Source: Tepidibacillus_B infernus (lineage in GTDB: Bacteria > Bacillota > Bacilli > Tepidibacillales > Tepidibacillaceae). From it: a DNA stretch of 64,000 nt. Position numbers and translations under genes: made by a program. Shown one piece after another: positions 25,231-33,752 of the stretch (the stretch's first letter is position 1; every line of letters starts with the position of its first letter). The stretch covers positions 124,001-188,000 of the forward strand of contig NZ_JBLWFI010000002.1 of the NCBI RefSeq assembly GCF_048898065.1. Reading direction: 5' to 3'. The notes under the pieces were generated by a model. The model did not search any database. It was not told the DNA's origin and saw only the letters and a program-made list of their open reading frames with translations.

Positions 25231-25424
25231 GTGAAGGCTACACAAAATGTTTCATCAGTAACTCCAAAGGATAATAAAGCTAACCATTTTGGTGTAGAAG
25301 AATATATCATTGTTTCTCAAATAAGTAAGAAGCAACTTCCTATTTTGCCTTTTCACCGAACACTTTCTACAAGTTGTTTATCTAACCGCAACGGTTCTAA
25401 ACCTCTGTTAGTAGTAATAATTTG
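25231..25424. other. Noncoding stretch between the IS3 remnant and the duplicated control block
   Basis: No supported gene. An open frame exists on the plus strand, but it runs through the terminator hairpin at 25425 and has no RBS or family signature. Confidence 0.3.
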
Positions 25425-25467
25425 CCAACGGTTACCTCCTATTCTTGTGTGGTACCGTTGGTATTTT
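25425..25467. terminator. CCAACGGTTACC hairpin, copy 1
   Basis: CCAACGGTTACC pairs with GGTACCGTTGG (one-base offset) and is followed by TATTTTTTATA. A sister hairpin with the same stem is found at 29282-29320. Each stands just before a copy of the conserved promoter block. Confidence 0.7.
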
Positions 25468-25501
25468 TTATATCTTCAATGTCTGTCTTTATGATTTTTT
25501 C

Positions 25502-25600
25502 TTGTAACATTTATTAATATTATTAAAAAATATTTTCAAAATTTAGCAAAAGTAAGGTAATATTCCTTCAGTATAATTGGCTTCGAAAGGAGGGAAGGTT
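25502..25600 (+). promoter_or_regulatory. Conserved promoter block, copy 1
   Basis: The block runs from TTGTAACA to GGGAAGG and aligns base for base, at roughly 70-75 per cent identity by eye, with 29333-29430. Shared elements are TTGTAACAxTTATTAAxATTA, TATTTTCAA, ATATT and the -10 box TATAAT (25572-25577) in GTATAATTG. No good -35 box stands 17 bases upstream, which suggests activator dependence. The two-component system encoded between the two copies is the obvious candidate activator. Confidence 0.65.
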
Positions 25601-25740
25601 TAAAATCTTCGGGAGAGGTGATAGCAGTGTAGCAAACCAAAAAGGGATTTAACGTGAAAATTTCAGACGAAGGGAAAAACAGATTTGAGGCCCTGAAGGG
25701 CAAGAGTGTTTCCTAAATAAAAGTTAAGGAGGATAAATTT
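25601..25740 (+). other. Leader of the repeat-protein gene
   Basis: About 140 bases with GGGAGAGGTGATAG at 25610 and a short frame (GTG 25653, MKISDEGKNRFEALKGKSVS) ending 25716. No RBS at good spacing supports the short frame, so I leave it as a possible leader peptide. AAGGAGG at 25727-25733 serves the main gene. Confidence 0.35.
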
Positions 25741-26565
25741 ATGTTTGTGTTAAAAAATGAATTAGTAAAGATTACCATGGGTTTTATGGTTGCATCTATT
25801 CCGACCTTCATGACCATCATGCCTGTCAGCGCTGCAGATTTTCACCCCAATTCTGACCTAAAGGAGCATGCTGCAGCACAGATCACTGTCATGGAGGATG
25901 GGAAAACAAGACAAATATTAGTTGAACCAAGATCCACCGCACCAATAGATGAAGGACAAGCGGTAGATGAAGAAAGCACCGCACCAATAGATGAAGGGCA
26001 AGTGGTAGATGAAGAAAGCACCGCACCAATAGATGAAGGACAAGCGGTAGATGAAGAAAGCACCGCACCAATAGATGAAGGACAAGCGGTAGATGAAGAA
26101 AGCACCGCACCAATAGATGAAGGACAAGCGGTAGATGAAGAAAGCACCGCACCAATAGATGAAGGGCAAGTGGTAGATGAAGAAAGCACCGCACCAATAG
26201 ATGAAGGACAAGCGGTAGATGAAGAAAGCACCGCACCAATAGATGAAGGACAAGCGGTAGATGAAGAAAGCACCGCACCAGTAGATGAAGGGCAAGTGGT
26301 AGATGAAGAAAGCACCGCACCAGTAGATGAAGGGCAAGTGGTAGATGAAGAAAGCACCGCACCAGTAGATGAAGGGCAAGTGGTAGATGAAGAAAGCACC
26401 GCACCAGTAGATGAAGGGCAAGTAGTAGATGAAGAAAGCACCGCTCCCGCCGGCCAAGAGAGTGTGCAAAATAGATTCTACAGCGGGCTTCTTAACTCAT
26501 ACGACAGATTACTGAGCATTTACGAACGGTTATTAGATTTTTTTGGAATGACCGCCACTAACTAA
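25741..26565 (+). CDS. Secreted protein with twelve 14-residue acidic repeats
   Basis: 274 residues with a strong RBS. A signal peptide (about 1-31, ending MPVSAA) is followed by a short region, then twelve units of STAPI/VDEGQA/VVDEE from residue 65 to 232, then an amphipathic tail (SGLLNSYDRLLSIYERLLDF). Repeats are very acidic and rich in P and T, as in stalk or wall-spanning spacers. No LPxTG or membrane anchor is seen. Function unknown. Its promoter block is shared with the lipoprotein gene 3.8 kb downstream. Confidence 0.8.
   Translation: MFVLKNELVKITMGFMVASIPTFMTIMPVSAADFHPNSDLKEHAAAQITVMEDGKTRQILVEPRSTAPIDEGQAVDEESTAPIDEGQVVDEESTAPIDEGQAVDEESTAPIDEGQAVDEESTAPIDEGQAVDEESTAPIDEGQVVDEESTAPIDEGQAVDEESTAPIDEGQAVDEESTAPVDEGQVVDEESTAPVDEGQVVDEESTAPVDEGQVVDEESTAPVDEGQVVDEESTAPAGQESVQNRFYSGLLNSYDRLLSIYERLLDFFGMTATN
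25933..26436 (+). repeat. Tandem array of twelve 42-bp units in the coding region
   Basis: Twelve in-frame 42-bp units encode STAP(I/V)DEGQ(A/V)VDEE. Units 1-8 have Ile, units 9-12 have Val at position 5, and A/V alternation at position 10 forms a pattern. Near identity at DNA level points to recent expansion by slippage or recombination, so copy number probably varies between strains. A thirteenth, partial unit (STAPAGQE) closes the array. Confidence 0.95.
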
Positions 26566-26597
26566 TTTACTTTAATAACACAATATACCCGTTCATG

Positions 26598-26640
26598 ACG
26601 TCCGGCACAGGGAGTAGATTCCCGTCGCCGGGCGTTTAAT
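26598..26640 (+). terminator. GC-rich hairpin after the repeat-protein gene
   Basis: ACGTCCGGC pairs with GCCGGGCGT, with an inner GGG/CCC stem, followed by TTTAATG. It starts about 30 bases after the stop codon. Confidence 0.65.
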
Positions 26641-26967
26641 GCTTCACCTTAATACGACATTAGCCATTCAGCAGATGCAACTAAAATTTCCCAGTCGTTG
26701 ACAAAAAAACAATATAAGAGATATTATGGAATTTATAAAGGAAACGATGACAAGCTATTCTTTACTAAAAAAAGGAATGAGAAATTTATTTGCAGGTTAA
26801 ATAATCTTGAAATCATAGAATTCTTTCTTTGTTTTGGCACACGGTTTTCCCTAGGTAAGCTTCATCTGGAAATATCAGGCAATTAAGAGGCGTCGGATGT
26901 GATTGGGAATACTTTAGATTCCAGAAGCCTTCCAGATGAAAAAAAGATGGCCGAGGAGGGGAAAATA
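26641..26967 (+). other. Upstream region of the two-component system
   Basis: About 330 bases. TTGACA at 26698-26703 with TATTAT 18 bases on is a plausible promoter for the response-regulator operon. An open frame from TTG 26698 (62 codons, KKQYKRYYGIYKGNDDKLFF) has no RBS and starts on the -35 box, so I do not call it. Confidence 0.4.
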
Positions 26968-27672
26968 ATGTCTTATTTGGGTAAGGTTTTGGTAGTTGAT
27001 GACGATCAAAACGTAATGGAATTGGTTAAGTTGTATGGAGAGAGGGAAGGTTTTGAAGTTATTGGGGTAAACGATGGTGACCTGGTACTGGCCACATTTG
27101 ACAGAGAGAACCCTGATGTGGTAATACTGGACATCATGCTTCCGGGTATGGACGGGCTTACTCTTTGTCGCAATTTAAGGTTGTTACGCATGATTCCCAT
27201 CATTATGCTTACAGCTAAGGGAGAAGAAGCAGACCGGGTTCTAGGACTGGAAATGGGAGCCGATGACTACGTCTCCAAACCTTTCAGCCCTAGGGAACTA
27301 GTCGCCAGAATCAAAGCGGTACTGCGCCGTACCCAACAGGTTGACGTTACAACGAACTGGAAATTGAAATATCCGGAGCTGGAAATCCAGGCCGATATCA
27401 GAAGAGTTAAAGTTAATAATATTGAAATAGAAGTTACTCCCAGAGAATTCGATTTACTCTATCACCTGGCCCTGAATCCTCGAAGGGTTTTCACCAGAGA
27501 GGAGCTGTTGACAGCTGTATGGGGATATGACTACTTTGGTGATCAGCGTACAGTAGATGTCCACATTCGCAGGTTAAGGACAAAGCTAGAGCCCTTGCCC
27601 CATGAATATTTGACAACTGTTTGGGGTGTAGGATACCAGTTTACACCTCCTGTCAAAGGGAGGAGTGACTAA
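26968..27672 (+). CDS. OmpR/PhoB-family response regulator
   Basis: 234 residues from ATG 26968, chosen because GAGGAGGGG lies eight bases upstream. Receiver domain (about 5-120) with DDD acidic pocket, phospho-acceptor Asp in VVILDIMLPGMDG, Thr in MLTAKG and Lys in YVSKPFSP. The winged-helix DNA-binding domain (about 135-230) contains TPREFDLLYHLALNPRRVFT and the RTVDVHIRRLRTKL recognition helix. It overlaps no gene; the kinase starts three bases after its stop codon. Confidence 0.92.
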   Translation: MSYLGKVLVVDDDQNVMELVKLYGEREGFEVIGVNDGDLVLATFDRENPDVVILDIMLPGMDGLTLCRNLRLLRMIPIIMLTAKGEEADRVLGLEMGADDYVSKPFSPRELVARIKAVLRRTQQVDVTTNWKLKYPELEIQADIRRVKVNNIEIEVTPREFDLLYHLALNPRRVFTREELLTAVWGYDYFGDQRTVDVHIRRLRTKLEPLPHEYLTTVWGVGYQFTPPVKGRSD

Positions 27673-27675
27673 ATC

Positions 27676-29253
27676 GTGAAAACTTACCTACAGCTAGGCA
27701 GGAAAAGACTTCAATTGGTAATCCATGCTCGAGCTGTGCGCAGATTCTTGCTTATTATTAAACGCATACTGCTAGAACAATTCAACAAAAATCTTTATAC
27801 AAGAATATTATTTACTAATGTTACAGTGTTTATCTTTGCTTTGATTGCCGTGACGATGTTTTCTGTCTTTGTGGTTAAACAGGTAACCTATGATCAAATA
27901 CAACAGGAATTGTTACGCAAAGCCAAAAGGGTAAATTTTGCCTTGCTCCAGCAAAAGGAACAGGCATGGGAAACTCCAGCAAGCAAACAAACAAGTGGTC
28001 AGTCTGATGCTCAACAGGACTTGTTAAAATTTCTGGCCGATAGCTTTGATGCTAGGATTACGGTCTTTGACAAGCAAGGAAAAATTTTGGGTACTTCAGC
28101 GGAGCAGGAAGTGGTACCTGGGAGTAAAGTAAATGCAAAATTCATCGAAATACTTACCAGAGGTGAAACTGAGGTTACCAGGACAATGGATAAGGAGACA
28201 GGGGAACTCACCTTTGTTGCCGTTGTCCCCATGGGAAACAATGAGGATGCCATTGAAAACGGCATCCTGCTGGAAACGAAGCCGACTAATCTCGACCTTG
28301 CTTTAAACAAAATGCGTTTTTACCTAGTTATCGGAGCGATAGTCATACTGGTAATTATTATTATCGTTTCCGTTTATCTCGCTATGTATATTTCCAGACC
28401 GATCTCTCGATTGGCTACCACCGTTGCAGAGATTAGCAGGGGGAGTTACGTTTTTAACGCTGATGACCAGCCTCTGGATGAAATCAATGTCCTTGCTAAC
28501 CAGCTCAATAAACTGACGGTAAGACTACAGAAGATACAAGGCGAAAGCTACAGAATGGAAGAAGAAAGAGCCCGGCTGTTTGCGGAAATATCGCATGAGT
28601 TGCGTACCCCTCTTACTTCTGTTCAGGGCTTTGTTGAGGCTATCCGCGATGGTATGGTGCAAGACGAAGCGCTACAGGAGAAGTATTTGAACACGATTTA
28701 TACTCAAACGGTGCATATTACCAGGTTGGTAGATGATATATTGTCATTAAGCCGCCTGGAAAGCGGGAATATAACCGTAGAAAAACTGCCGGTGGACTTG
28801 ATCGCTCTCGCTCAAGGGGTGGTCATGTCCATGGAGGGTTTGGCCAATAGCAAAAATATCTCGATGGTGTTAGAGAAAAAAACAGAGAATGCTATCATGG
28901 TAGGGGACGTTGACCGGATGGAACAGATTATTAGGAATCTGCTGAAGAATGCTGTCAGAGCCACGGAGAATGGTACCATCAGGGTTAGCGTGGAATCCCG
29001 GCAAGATGAAGTGATACTAACCATTGAGGATAATGGTATTGGCATACCGCCTGATGACCTGCCGCACATTTGGGACAGGTTTTATCGAGTAAAAAACCAG
29101 CGCAATAGTAACATGCAGGAAAAAGGGACTGGTCTGGGACTGGTGATTGTGAAAAAGCTAGTTCAATTACAAGGCGGGAAGATAGATGTTGCAAGCCAAT
29201 TAGGAAAGGGAACGACTTTTATCATCAGTTTTCCTTCTTTTACATCGAAATAG
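27676..29253 (+). CDS. HAMP-containing sensor histidine kinase
   Basis: 525 residues from GTG 27676. Two membrane helices (about 46-68 and 213-238) flank an extracytoplasmic sensor of about 145 residues (DARITVFDKQGKILGTSAEQ). HAMP (about 239-290), HisKA with phospho-His in FAEISHELRTPLTSVQ, and HATPase_c with N (NLLKNAVRATE), G1 (IEDNGIGIPPDDL) and G2 (GTGLGLVIVKKL) boxes follow. Translation is coupled to the regulator. Codon use and GC are higher than in the neighbouring sugar genes, consistent with transfer from another Firmicute. Confidence 0.92.
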   Translation: MKTYLQLGRKRLQLVIHARAVRRFLLIIKRILLEQFNKNLYTRILFTNVTVFIFALIAVTMFSVFVVKQVTYDQIQQELLRKAKRVNFALLQQKEQAWETPASKQTSGQSDAQQDLLKFLADSFDARITVFDKQGKILGTSAEQEVVPGSKVNAKFIEILTRGETEVTRTMDKETGELTFVAVVPMGNNEDAIENGILLETKPTNLDLALNKMRFYLVIGAIVILVIIIIVSVYLAMYISRPISRLATTVAEISRGSYVFNADDQPLDEINVLANQLNKLTVRLQKIQGESYRMEEERARLFAEISHELRTPLTSVQGFVEAIRDGMVQDEALQEKYLNTIYTQTVHITRLVDDILSLSRLESGNITVEKLPVDLIALAQGVVMSMEGLANSKNISMVLEKKTENAIMVGDVDRMEQIIRNLLKNAVRATENGTIRVSVESRQDEVILTIEDNGIGIPPDDLPHIWDRFYRVKNQRNSNMQEKGTGLGLVIVKKLVQLQGGKIDVASQLGKGTTFIISFPSFTSK

Positions 29254-29281
29254 GTAATTTCCCTTATTAATAAAAGAAATA

Positions 29282-29328
29282 CCAACGGTTACCTGCTATT
29301 GCTGTACGGAAAACCGTTGGTATTTCTT
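29282..29328. terminator. CCAACGGTT hairpin, copy 2, ending the two-component operon
   Basis: CCAACGGTT and AACCGTTGG pair around a long loop and are followed by TATTTCTTTTATTT. It lies 28 bases after the kinase stop codon. Confidence 0.75.
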
Positions 29329-29332
29329 TTAT

Positions 29333-29430
29333 TTGTAACAATTATTAACATTATCGCAAAGTATTTTCAATGTTTGGTAAAATCCAGTCAATATTTCTCC
29401 GGTATAATTGCCTGTGAAAAAGGGAAGGAA
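29333..29430 (+). promoter_or_regulatory. Conserved promoter block, copy 2
   Basis: Aligns with 25502-25600: TTGTAACAATTATTAACATTA, TATTTTCAA, ATATT, then -10 TATAAT (29403-29408) in GTATAATTG. Again there is no good -35. TTATTAA-type direct repeats about ten bases apart are the sort of site an OmpR-family regulator binds. Confidence 0.65.
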
Positions 29431-29518
29431 TCTCCAAGGAGGTTTATACCTTTGTAGTAGGGTTGAGGGTAACAAAGGATACATAGTTAGGGAAAAGGCT
29501 TATGAAAGGAGAAATAAT

Positions 29519-29962
29519 ATGGTTTTAAACAAGGGATTTATGGTCATAATGGCAATTTTTGTATTAGGAGTTGTTTTATTGACTGGCTGTGTAGATAGCA
29601 CCGGGGGAGAAACTGAGCTAGAGAGGGAAGCCGGGGTAACCGATTTCAGCGCTAGCGCCAACGAAGAGAAAGCAGTGGCTGGAGAAGAAGATGCTCCCGT
29701 TGACGAAGAGGAAGTGGGTGAGTCCCAGGCTATTGCTACTACCAGTGGTACGTTAAAGGCGATCAATGCTGTTGACGGTACAGTTACGATAGCTACCGAA
29801 AGTGATAATGAACTGGTACTTAAGATTACTAGCGGGAGCAAGATTTTTGTAAGCGAATCTCTTCCGCCTCTTACTCAATTAGATACTGTAATTGGTTCCA
29901 AAGTTAGCGCGGAGTACCATGCTGAGACAAAAACCGTGATGGTTATATATATCCAGGACTAG
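29519..29962 (+). CDS. Small lipoprotein of unknown function
   Basis: 147 residues from ATG 29519 with AAAGGAG upstream. Signal sequence with lipobox LLTGC (Cys near residue 23), an acidic linker (EEKAVAGEEDAPVDEEEVGE), then a small beta-rich domain (TSGTLKAINAVDGTVTIATE) resembling DUF5666-like OB folds, which I note only as similarity. It shares the promoter block with the secreted repeat protein, so both probably answer to the adjacent two-component system. Confidence 0.75.
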   Translation: MVLNKGFMVIMAIFVLGVVLLTGCVDSTGGETELEREAGVTDFSASANEEKAVAGEEDAPVDEEEVGESQAIATTSGTLKAINAVDGTVTIATESDNELVLKITSGSKIFVSESLPPLTQLDTVIGSKVSAEYHAETKTVMVIYIQD

Positions 29963-30241
29963 AGCAACATATCTCTTAAAAAAATTAAGAATAACACAAA
30001 AAGTACGCAGCATTAGCAAAGTGAAGGATACGTTTCCAACTCTAATTTTTTTAAGGATTCCCTTTTATTCTTTTCCCCTGTTGGAGTACCACCTGGAATA
30101 CTGGAAAAACTTTCAACTTCTTTAAGCTTTACTCCTACATATTTGTTATGCTGGATGGGAATATTAAGCAGTACCCATAATTATTAAGGGCAAACATATT
30201 GGTACTATTATGTTGTACAAAAAAGATAGGAGTGAGGTATA
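29963..30241. other. Intergenic region before gldA
   Basis: About 280 bases. No plus-strand gene. On the minus strand a frame of about 50 codons (KYVGVKLKEVESFSSIPGGT) runs through 30030-30180 without a start or clear relatives; I cannot place it. No clear terminator after the lipoprotein. RBS AGGAGTGAGG near 30228 serves gldA. Confidence 0.3.
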
Positions 30242-31336
30242 TTGTCTACAAAAATTATAATTAGTCCAGGAAAATATATTCAAGGAAATGGAGAATTAGC
30301 CCATATTGAGAACTACACAAAAAATTATGGCAGAAAACCTTTTATCATTGCCGATGAATTTGTTACAGGTTTAACAAAAGACATTGTAGATAAAAGTTAT
30401 AAAGCAAACAATGCAGAGTATGTGATGGAATTATTTAAGGGTGAATGTTCAAAAGTAGAAATTAATCGTTTAAAAGCCCTAGCAGAAGAAAAGGGTTGTG
30501 ATATGGTTGTTGGTATTGGTGGGGGGAAAACTCTTGATACAGCTAAAGCCATTGCGTTTTATATTGGTTGTCCGGTGATAGTTGTTCCTACAATTGCATC
30601 TACGGATGCACCATGTAGCGCCCTTGCAGTGCTTTATACAGAAGAAGGAACTTTTGATGAATATTTATTACTACCTACTAATCCGTCTGTAGTACTTATT
30701 GATACTCAAATCATTGCGGCAGCACCAGTGCGTTTATTGGTTGCAGGTATGGGAGACGCATTGGCAACCTATTTTGAAGCTAGAGCTTGTAAGCGTTCTA
30801 ACGCAGTAACTATGGCAGGTGGTAATGTGACAGAAGGTGCCTTCGCTTTAGCAGAGTTATGTTACAAAACTTTAATTTCTGACGGCTTAAAAGCAAAATT
30901 AGTAGCGGAAAGTAAAATATCCAATAGTTCAGTTGAAAAAATTATTGAAGCGAATATATATTTGAGTGGTATCGGTTTTGAAAGTGGTGGTCTAGCAGCT
31001 GCACATGCTATTCATAACGGTTTAACTGTTCTTGAAGAGTGTCATCATTTATATCACGGTGAAAAAGTAGCTTTTGGTACATTAACACAATTAGTATTAG
31101 AAAATGCACCAATGGAAGAAATCAAAGAAGTGATAGAATTCTGTAAGAGTGTTGGTCTTCCAACTACTTTAGAGGATATGGGCGCACAAAACGTAACGGA
31201 AGAACAATTAAGAAAAGTAGCAGAAGCATCTGTAGCAGAGGGTGAAACAATTCATAATATGCCTTTTAACGTAACAGCTGATGATGTTTATGCAGCAATT
31301 ATAACAGCTGATAAATTAGGAAAGTATTTTAAATAA
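30242..31336 (+). CDS. gldA: Glycerol dehydrogenase, iron-containing ADH family
   Basis: 364 residues from TTG 30242, nine bases after AGGAGTGAGG. NAD-binding GIGGGKTLDTAKA, the substrate loop PTIASTDAPCSALAVLY and the metal ligands Asp (GMGDALATYFEA) and His (AAAHAIHNGL; LYHGEKVAFG) are all present. It oxidises glycerol to dihydroxyacetone with NAD in the cytoplasm. Length is normal. No dihydroxyacetone kinase is next to it; transposase remains follow directly. Confidence 0.92.
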   Translation: MSTKIIISPGKYIQGNGELAHIENYTKNYGRKPFIIADEFVTGLTKDIVDKSYKANNAEYVMELFKGECSKVEINRLKALAEEKGCDMVVGIGGGKTLDTAKAIAFYIGCPVIVVPTIASTDAPCSALAVLYTEEGTFDEYLLLPTNPSVVLIDTQIIAAAPVRLLVAGMGDALATYFEARACKRSNAVTMAGGNVTEGAFALAELCYKTLISDGLKAKLVAESKISNSSVEKIIEANIYLSGIGFESGGLAAAHAIHNGLTVLEECHHLYHGEKVAFGTLTQLVLENAPMEEIKEVIEFCKSVGLPTTLEDMGAQNVTEEQLRKVAEASVAEGETIHNMPFNVTADDVYAAIITADKLGKYFK

Positions 31337-31351
31337 TAGCAGGACGAAATG

Positions 31352-32038
31352 CTATCCTTCTATCCGTATATAGGTTTCATCACAACAGAACGAGTGAGAT
31401 AGTTTATAAGGGTAGTGGTCAATAAAGGGTTTGATCATTTTCGCTACGGCATCAGAATAATTTAAAACGCTTTGGTGAGAAATCTTAAAGCCATACACGT
31501 CCTCCATGAGGGCAGCCGTCTTGCGGGCTGACATTCCATAATTGACGTGAAATGAGATAGATTCTTTTGGTAAAAGGAGCAATCGTCGTTCTTACACTTG
31601 TAGATCCAATAGTCTTTTCGTTCTTTGATTTTTTTCTATAGTTTTTAAGCAATGAGGACACTTTATGATCGCTGCTTTGGAGTAGTAATTTTTCGCATTA
31701 AAACAAGAAGAACAGACCTTGCACTTATATTGACTCCTGCCACCAGTGTTATCGTAAAGATACTCATGGGGTGCGCCGCATTTTGGGCAGATCATTGTAT
31801 TTGGCACTCGGGCTTTACTGTTCTTTTGGGGTTTAACAGGTTTTAAAGGTTTTCCATGTTCCTTAAGATAATCTATCAACAATTCTTGATATTGTAATCT
31901 TTCTGGAATAACAATCTTAGGCATTTCATCGACTTGCAGCTTGAGATAAGGCTTGTTTACTGGCTTATCATAAGCAGAACGAGCAATGGATTTACCCATG
32001 ACAGCACCCATGAGGTACACTATAATTTTTTCTTGCAT
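31352..32038 (-). pseudogene. Truncated DDE transposase with N-terminal zinc ribbons, in-frame stop
   Basis: Reading from 32038, residues MQEKIIVYLMGAVMGKSIAR lead to two zinc-ribbon CxxC pairs (CPKCGAPHEYLY, CKVCSSCFN, then CPHC). A TAA at 31592-31594 interrupts the frame, which then continues in phase as ERRLLLLPKESISFHVNYGM to the first catalytic Asp (CCDETYIRIEG). It stops there at 31352. The remaining DDE domain is missing. It resembles IS6/IS240-like DDE recombinases. It ends 15 bases from gldA, so a deletion or insertion joined the two. Confidence 0.75.
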
Positions 32039-32171
32039 CTATCAATCGTCAGTGAAAATGTCACCTTAATTGTTCTATGAAAATGCCATATTCCTTGGTT
32101 AATTATTAGCGTATTAGTATATAATGTCCGCCCTTGACGGCGAGCCTTTGCTCCCTTTGGAAACCCAATAC

Positions 32172-32213
32172 TGACCCGTTAGAGCACCCCTGTAGGGGGG
32201 CTCTAACGGGTCA
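32172..32213. terminator. Very stable hairpin in the ISNCY-like element
   Basis: TGACCCGTTAGAGC and GCTCTAACGGGTCA form a perfect 14-bp stem, extended inside by CCCC/GGGG around TGTA. A second inverted pair, GGCTCCCTTTGG-like, surrounds it (GCTCCCTTTGG at 32150 and CCAAAGGGAGC at 32219). It is too strong and nested to be only a terminator and may insulate the element from outside transcription. Confidence 0.7.
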
Positions 32214-32281
32214 GCATACCAAAGGGAGCCACTTACCATCAAGGGTAAAGTGAACAGGCTAGTGTTGCCTAAGAAAGTTAC

Positions 32282-33608
32282 TTATTGGCCTTTCAATAAA
32301 TAAAGTTCTTGTGTTTCCTGCAATTCGAAAATTTGTCCCTGGTGCCAAATGACTAGCTTACCCTGAATAGTTTCCCGTACTTCAACAGTTGTCTTTGTCT
32401 TAAATGGCTGTGAAGGTTTTTGAGCTAATGTATAGACCTTCCCATCATAGGAAATGGTTTGGCCTGACCCAATTTGTCTGTAGCTTCGAACAGTAAAGAT
32501 ATACTCTAAATTCATCCCCTCAGGTAGAGGACGGTAGGCAGACCCAGCTTCCTGGGGTTTAATAGCAAAAGTTTGATTATGTTTTTGGATCAGTTCTGGA
32601 AGTACTCGATTGGCCTCTTCCAAAGTGCAAATACCAAGCAATCGAAGTTCGATAACTAAACGGTCTTGAAAAGTACCCCAAAGACGTTCAATACGCCCTT
32701 TGGCTTGCGGGGTCATTGCTTTGATATGAGTTATACCGAGTTCAGCCATTACCTTACCAAATTGCGATAACGGCTTGATTTCACCCGCTAATTCCTGCTC
32801 TACAGTTAACGATTCCTTGGGAGATCGGAAGATCGTATGCCGATCGCTGTACAAACCAAGTGGAAGGCCATATTGCTCAATAGCTTGTTGCATAACGGTG
32901 AAATAACCCTCTTGGGTTTCTGTAGGACGGAAAACAGCACCAACAACTATTCCGGTAGCATCGTCAATTGCGGCATGCAATGTAAGTTTGGGCCCTCTAT
33001 CCTCTAGCAAAGCATAAGCACTGGCATCAATCTGCCAAAGCATCCCGGCTTGGGGCTTGCGGTTGCGGGGACGATGAATACTTCCTCGGCGTCGTTGTTT
33101 TACTTGCTTCAGTCCTTTCTCCAAGAGAATGCGGCGAACAGTAGACACACTAAGAGTCAAGGATTCATGTTCCTGCAATAGTTCGGCAAAATGACAGTTA
33201 TTACAGCCATGGTAAGTGTTTTGATACAACGAAGCGACTTGATCCTTGATTGAATCTGCAATCGCATGAACAGGTTTACGCCCTCGATTTTTATGGGCAA
33301 TGCCTTCAGCTCCTTCCTTAAGATAGGTTTTTTTAAGGCGCAAAACCTGTCGGGTAGAAAGTTGCAGTAGGGTTGCAGCTTCCTCTANNNNNNGCAATCG
33401 CATGAACAGGTTTACGCCCTCGATTTTTATGGGCAATGCCTTCAGCTCCTTCCTTAAGATAGGTTTTTTTAAGGCGCAAAACCTGTCGGGTAGAAAGTTG
33501 CAGTAGGGTTGCAGCTTCCTCTACTTTAATTTGACGAGAAACAAGCTTTTCAATGACCAACACTTTTTTGAGTTCTGCTTTTGTCAATGCAATCTTCTCC
33601 TGTCCCAT
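32282..33608 (-). CDS. ISNCY-family transposase, split by an assembly gap
   Basis: Start ATG 33608 (MGQEKIALTKAELKKVLVIE). A helix-turn-helix N terminus (AATLLQLSTRQVLRLKKTYL) is followed by an rve-type DDE core with D in MLWQIDASAY, D in GLYSDRHTIF and E in GRIERLWGTF. Six N at 33388-33393 are flanked by the same 130 bases on both sides, so the frame looks duplicated. Removing one copy and the N restores one continuous protein of about 395-400 residues. The gene is therefore probably intact and the break an artefact. Confidence 0.8.
33258..33523. other. Assembly artefact: 130-bp duplicate around a 6-N gap
   Basis: Bases 33258-33387 and 33394-33523 are identical, both starting GCAATCGCATGAAC and ending GCTTCCTCTA, separated by NNNNNN. 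This is the picture of two contigs that overlap by 130 bases but were joined by a fixed-length gap. Not a biological repeat. Confidence 0.9.
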
Positions 33609-33752
33609 AGTGACATTTTCTCTGAACAATTACAACATGACAATATCACAGAACAATAACATGAGCAAAATGCCATCTTGAATTATTGGCCTGGTTAATT
33701 TATAATTAATTCACCTGTGACAAAAATATTCTCATTTGCAAGGAGTATGGTA

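Larger units (their letters stand above)
32045..33685 (-). mobile_element. ISNCY (IS1202/ISTde1-like) insertion sequence
   Basis: Contains one transposase on the minus strand. Both flanks carry repeats of an ATTGTTCTxTGAxAxTGxCAT type motif: GTGAAAATGTCACC and ATTGTTCTATGAAAATGCCA at 32055-32090, and inverted forms at 33608-33680. Exact ends are not fixed. A very strong hairpin (32172-32213) lies between the left end and the transposase stop. The draft assembly has a 6-N gap inside. Confidence 0.6.

Noticed and set aside
25842..26469. Three long minus-strand open frames opposite the repeat protein
   Set aside because: They are by-products of the 42-bp tandem repeat, which keeps all frames open; no RBS, start or family signal supports them.
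26698..26886. 62-codon frame from TTG before the response regulator
   Set aside because: No Shine-Dalgarno, no family, and its first codons are the -35 box TTGACA of a likely promoter.
29990..30190. Minus-strand frame with SSIPGGTPTGEKNK, faintly like an HsdS specificity subunit
   Set aside because: Too short, no start or stop context, and the similarity rests on the PGGTP string alone.
32282..33629. Two overlapping transposase genes of unequal length
   Set aside because: The split is produced by the 130-base duplicate around NNNNNN; a single gene is more likely.
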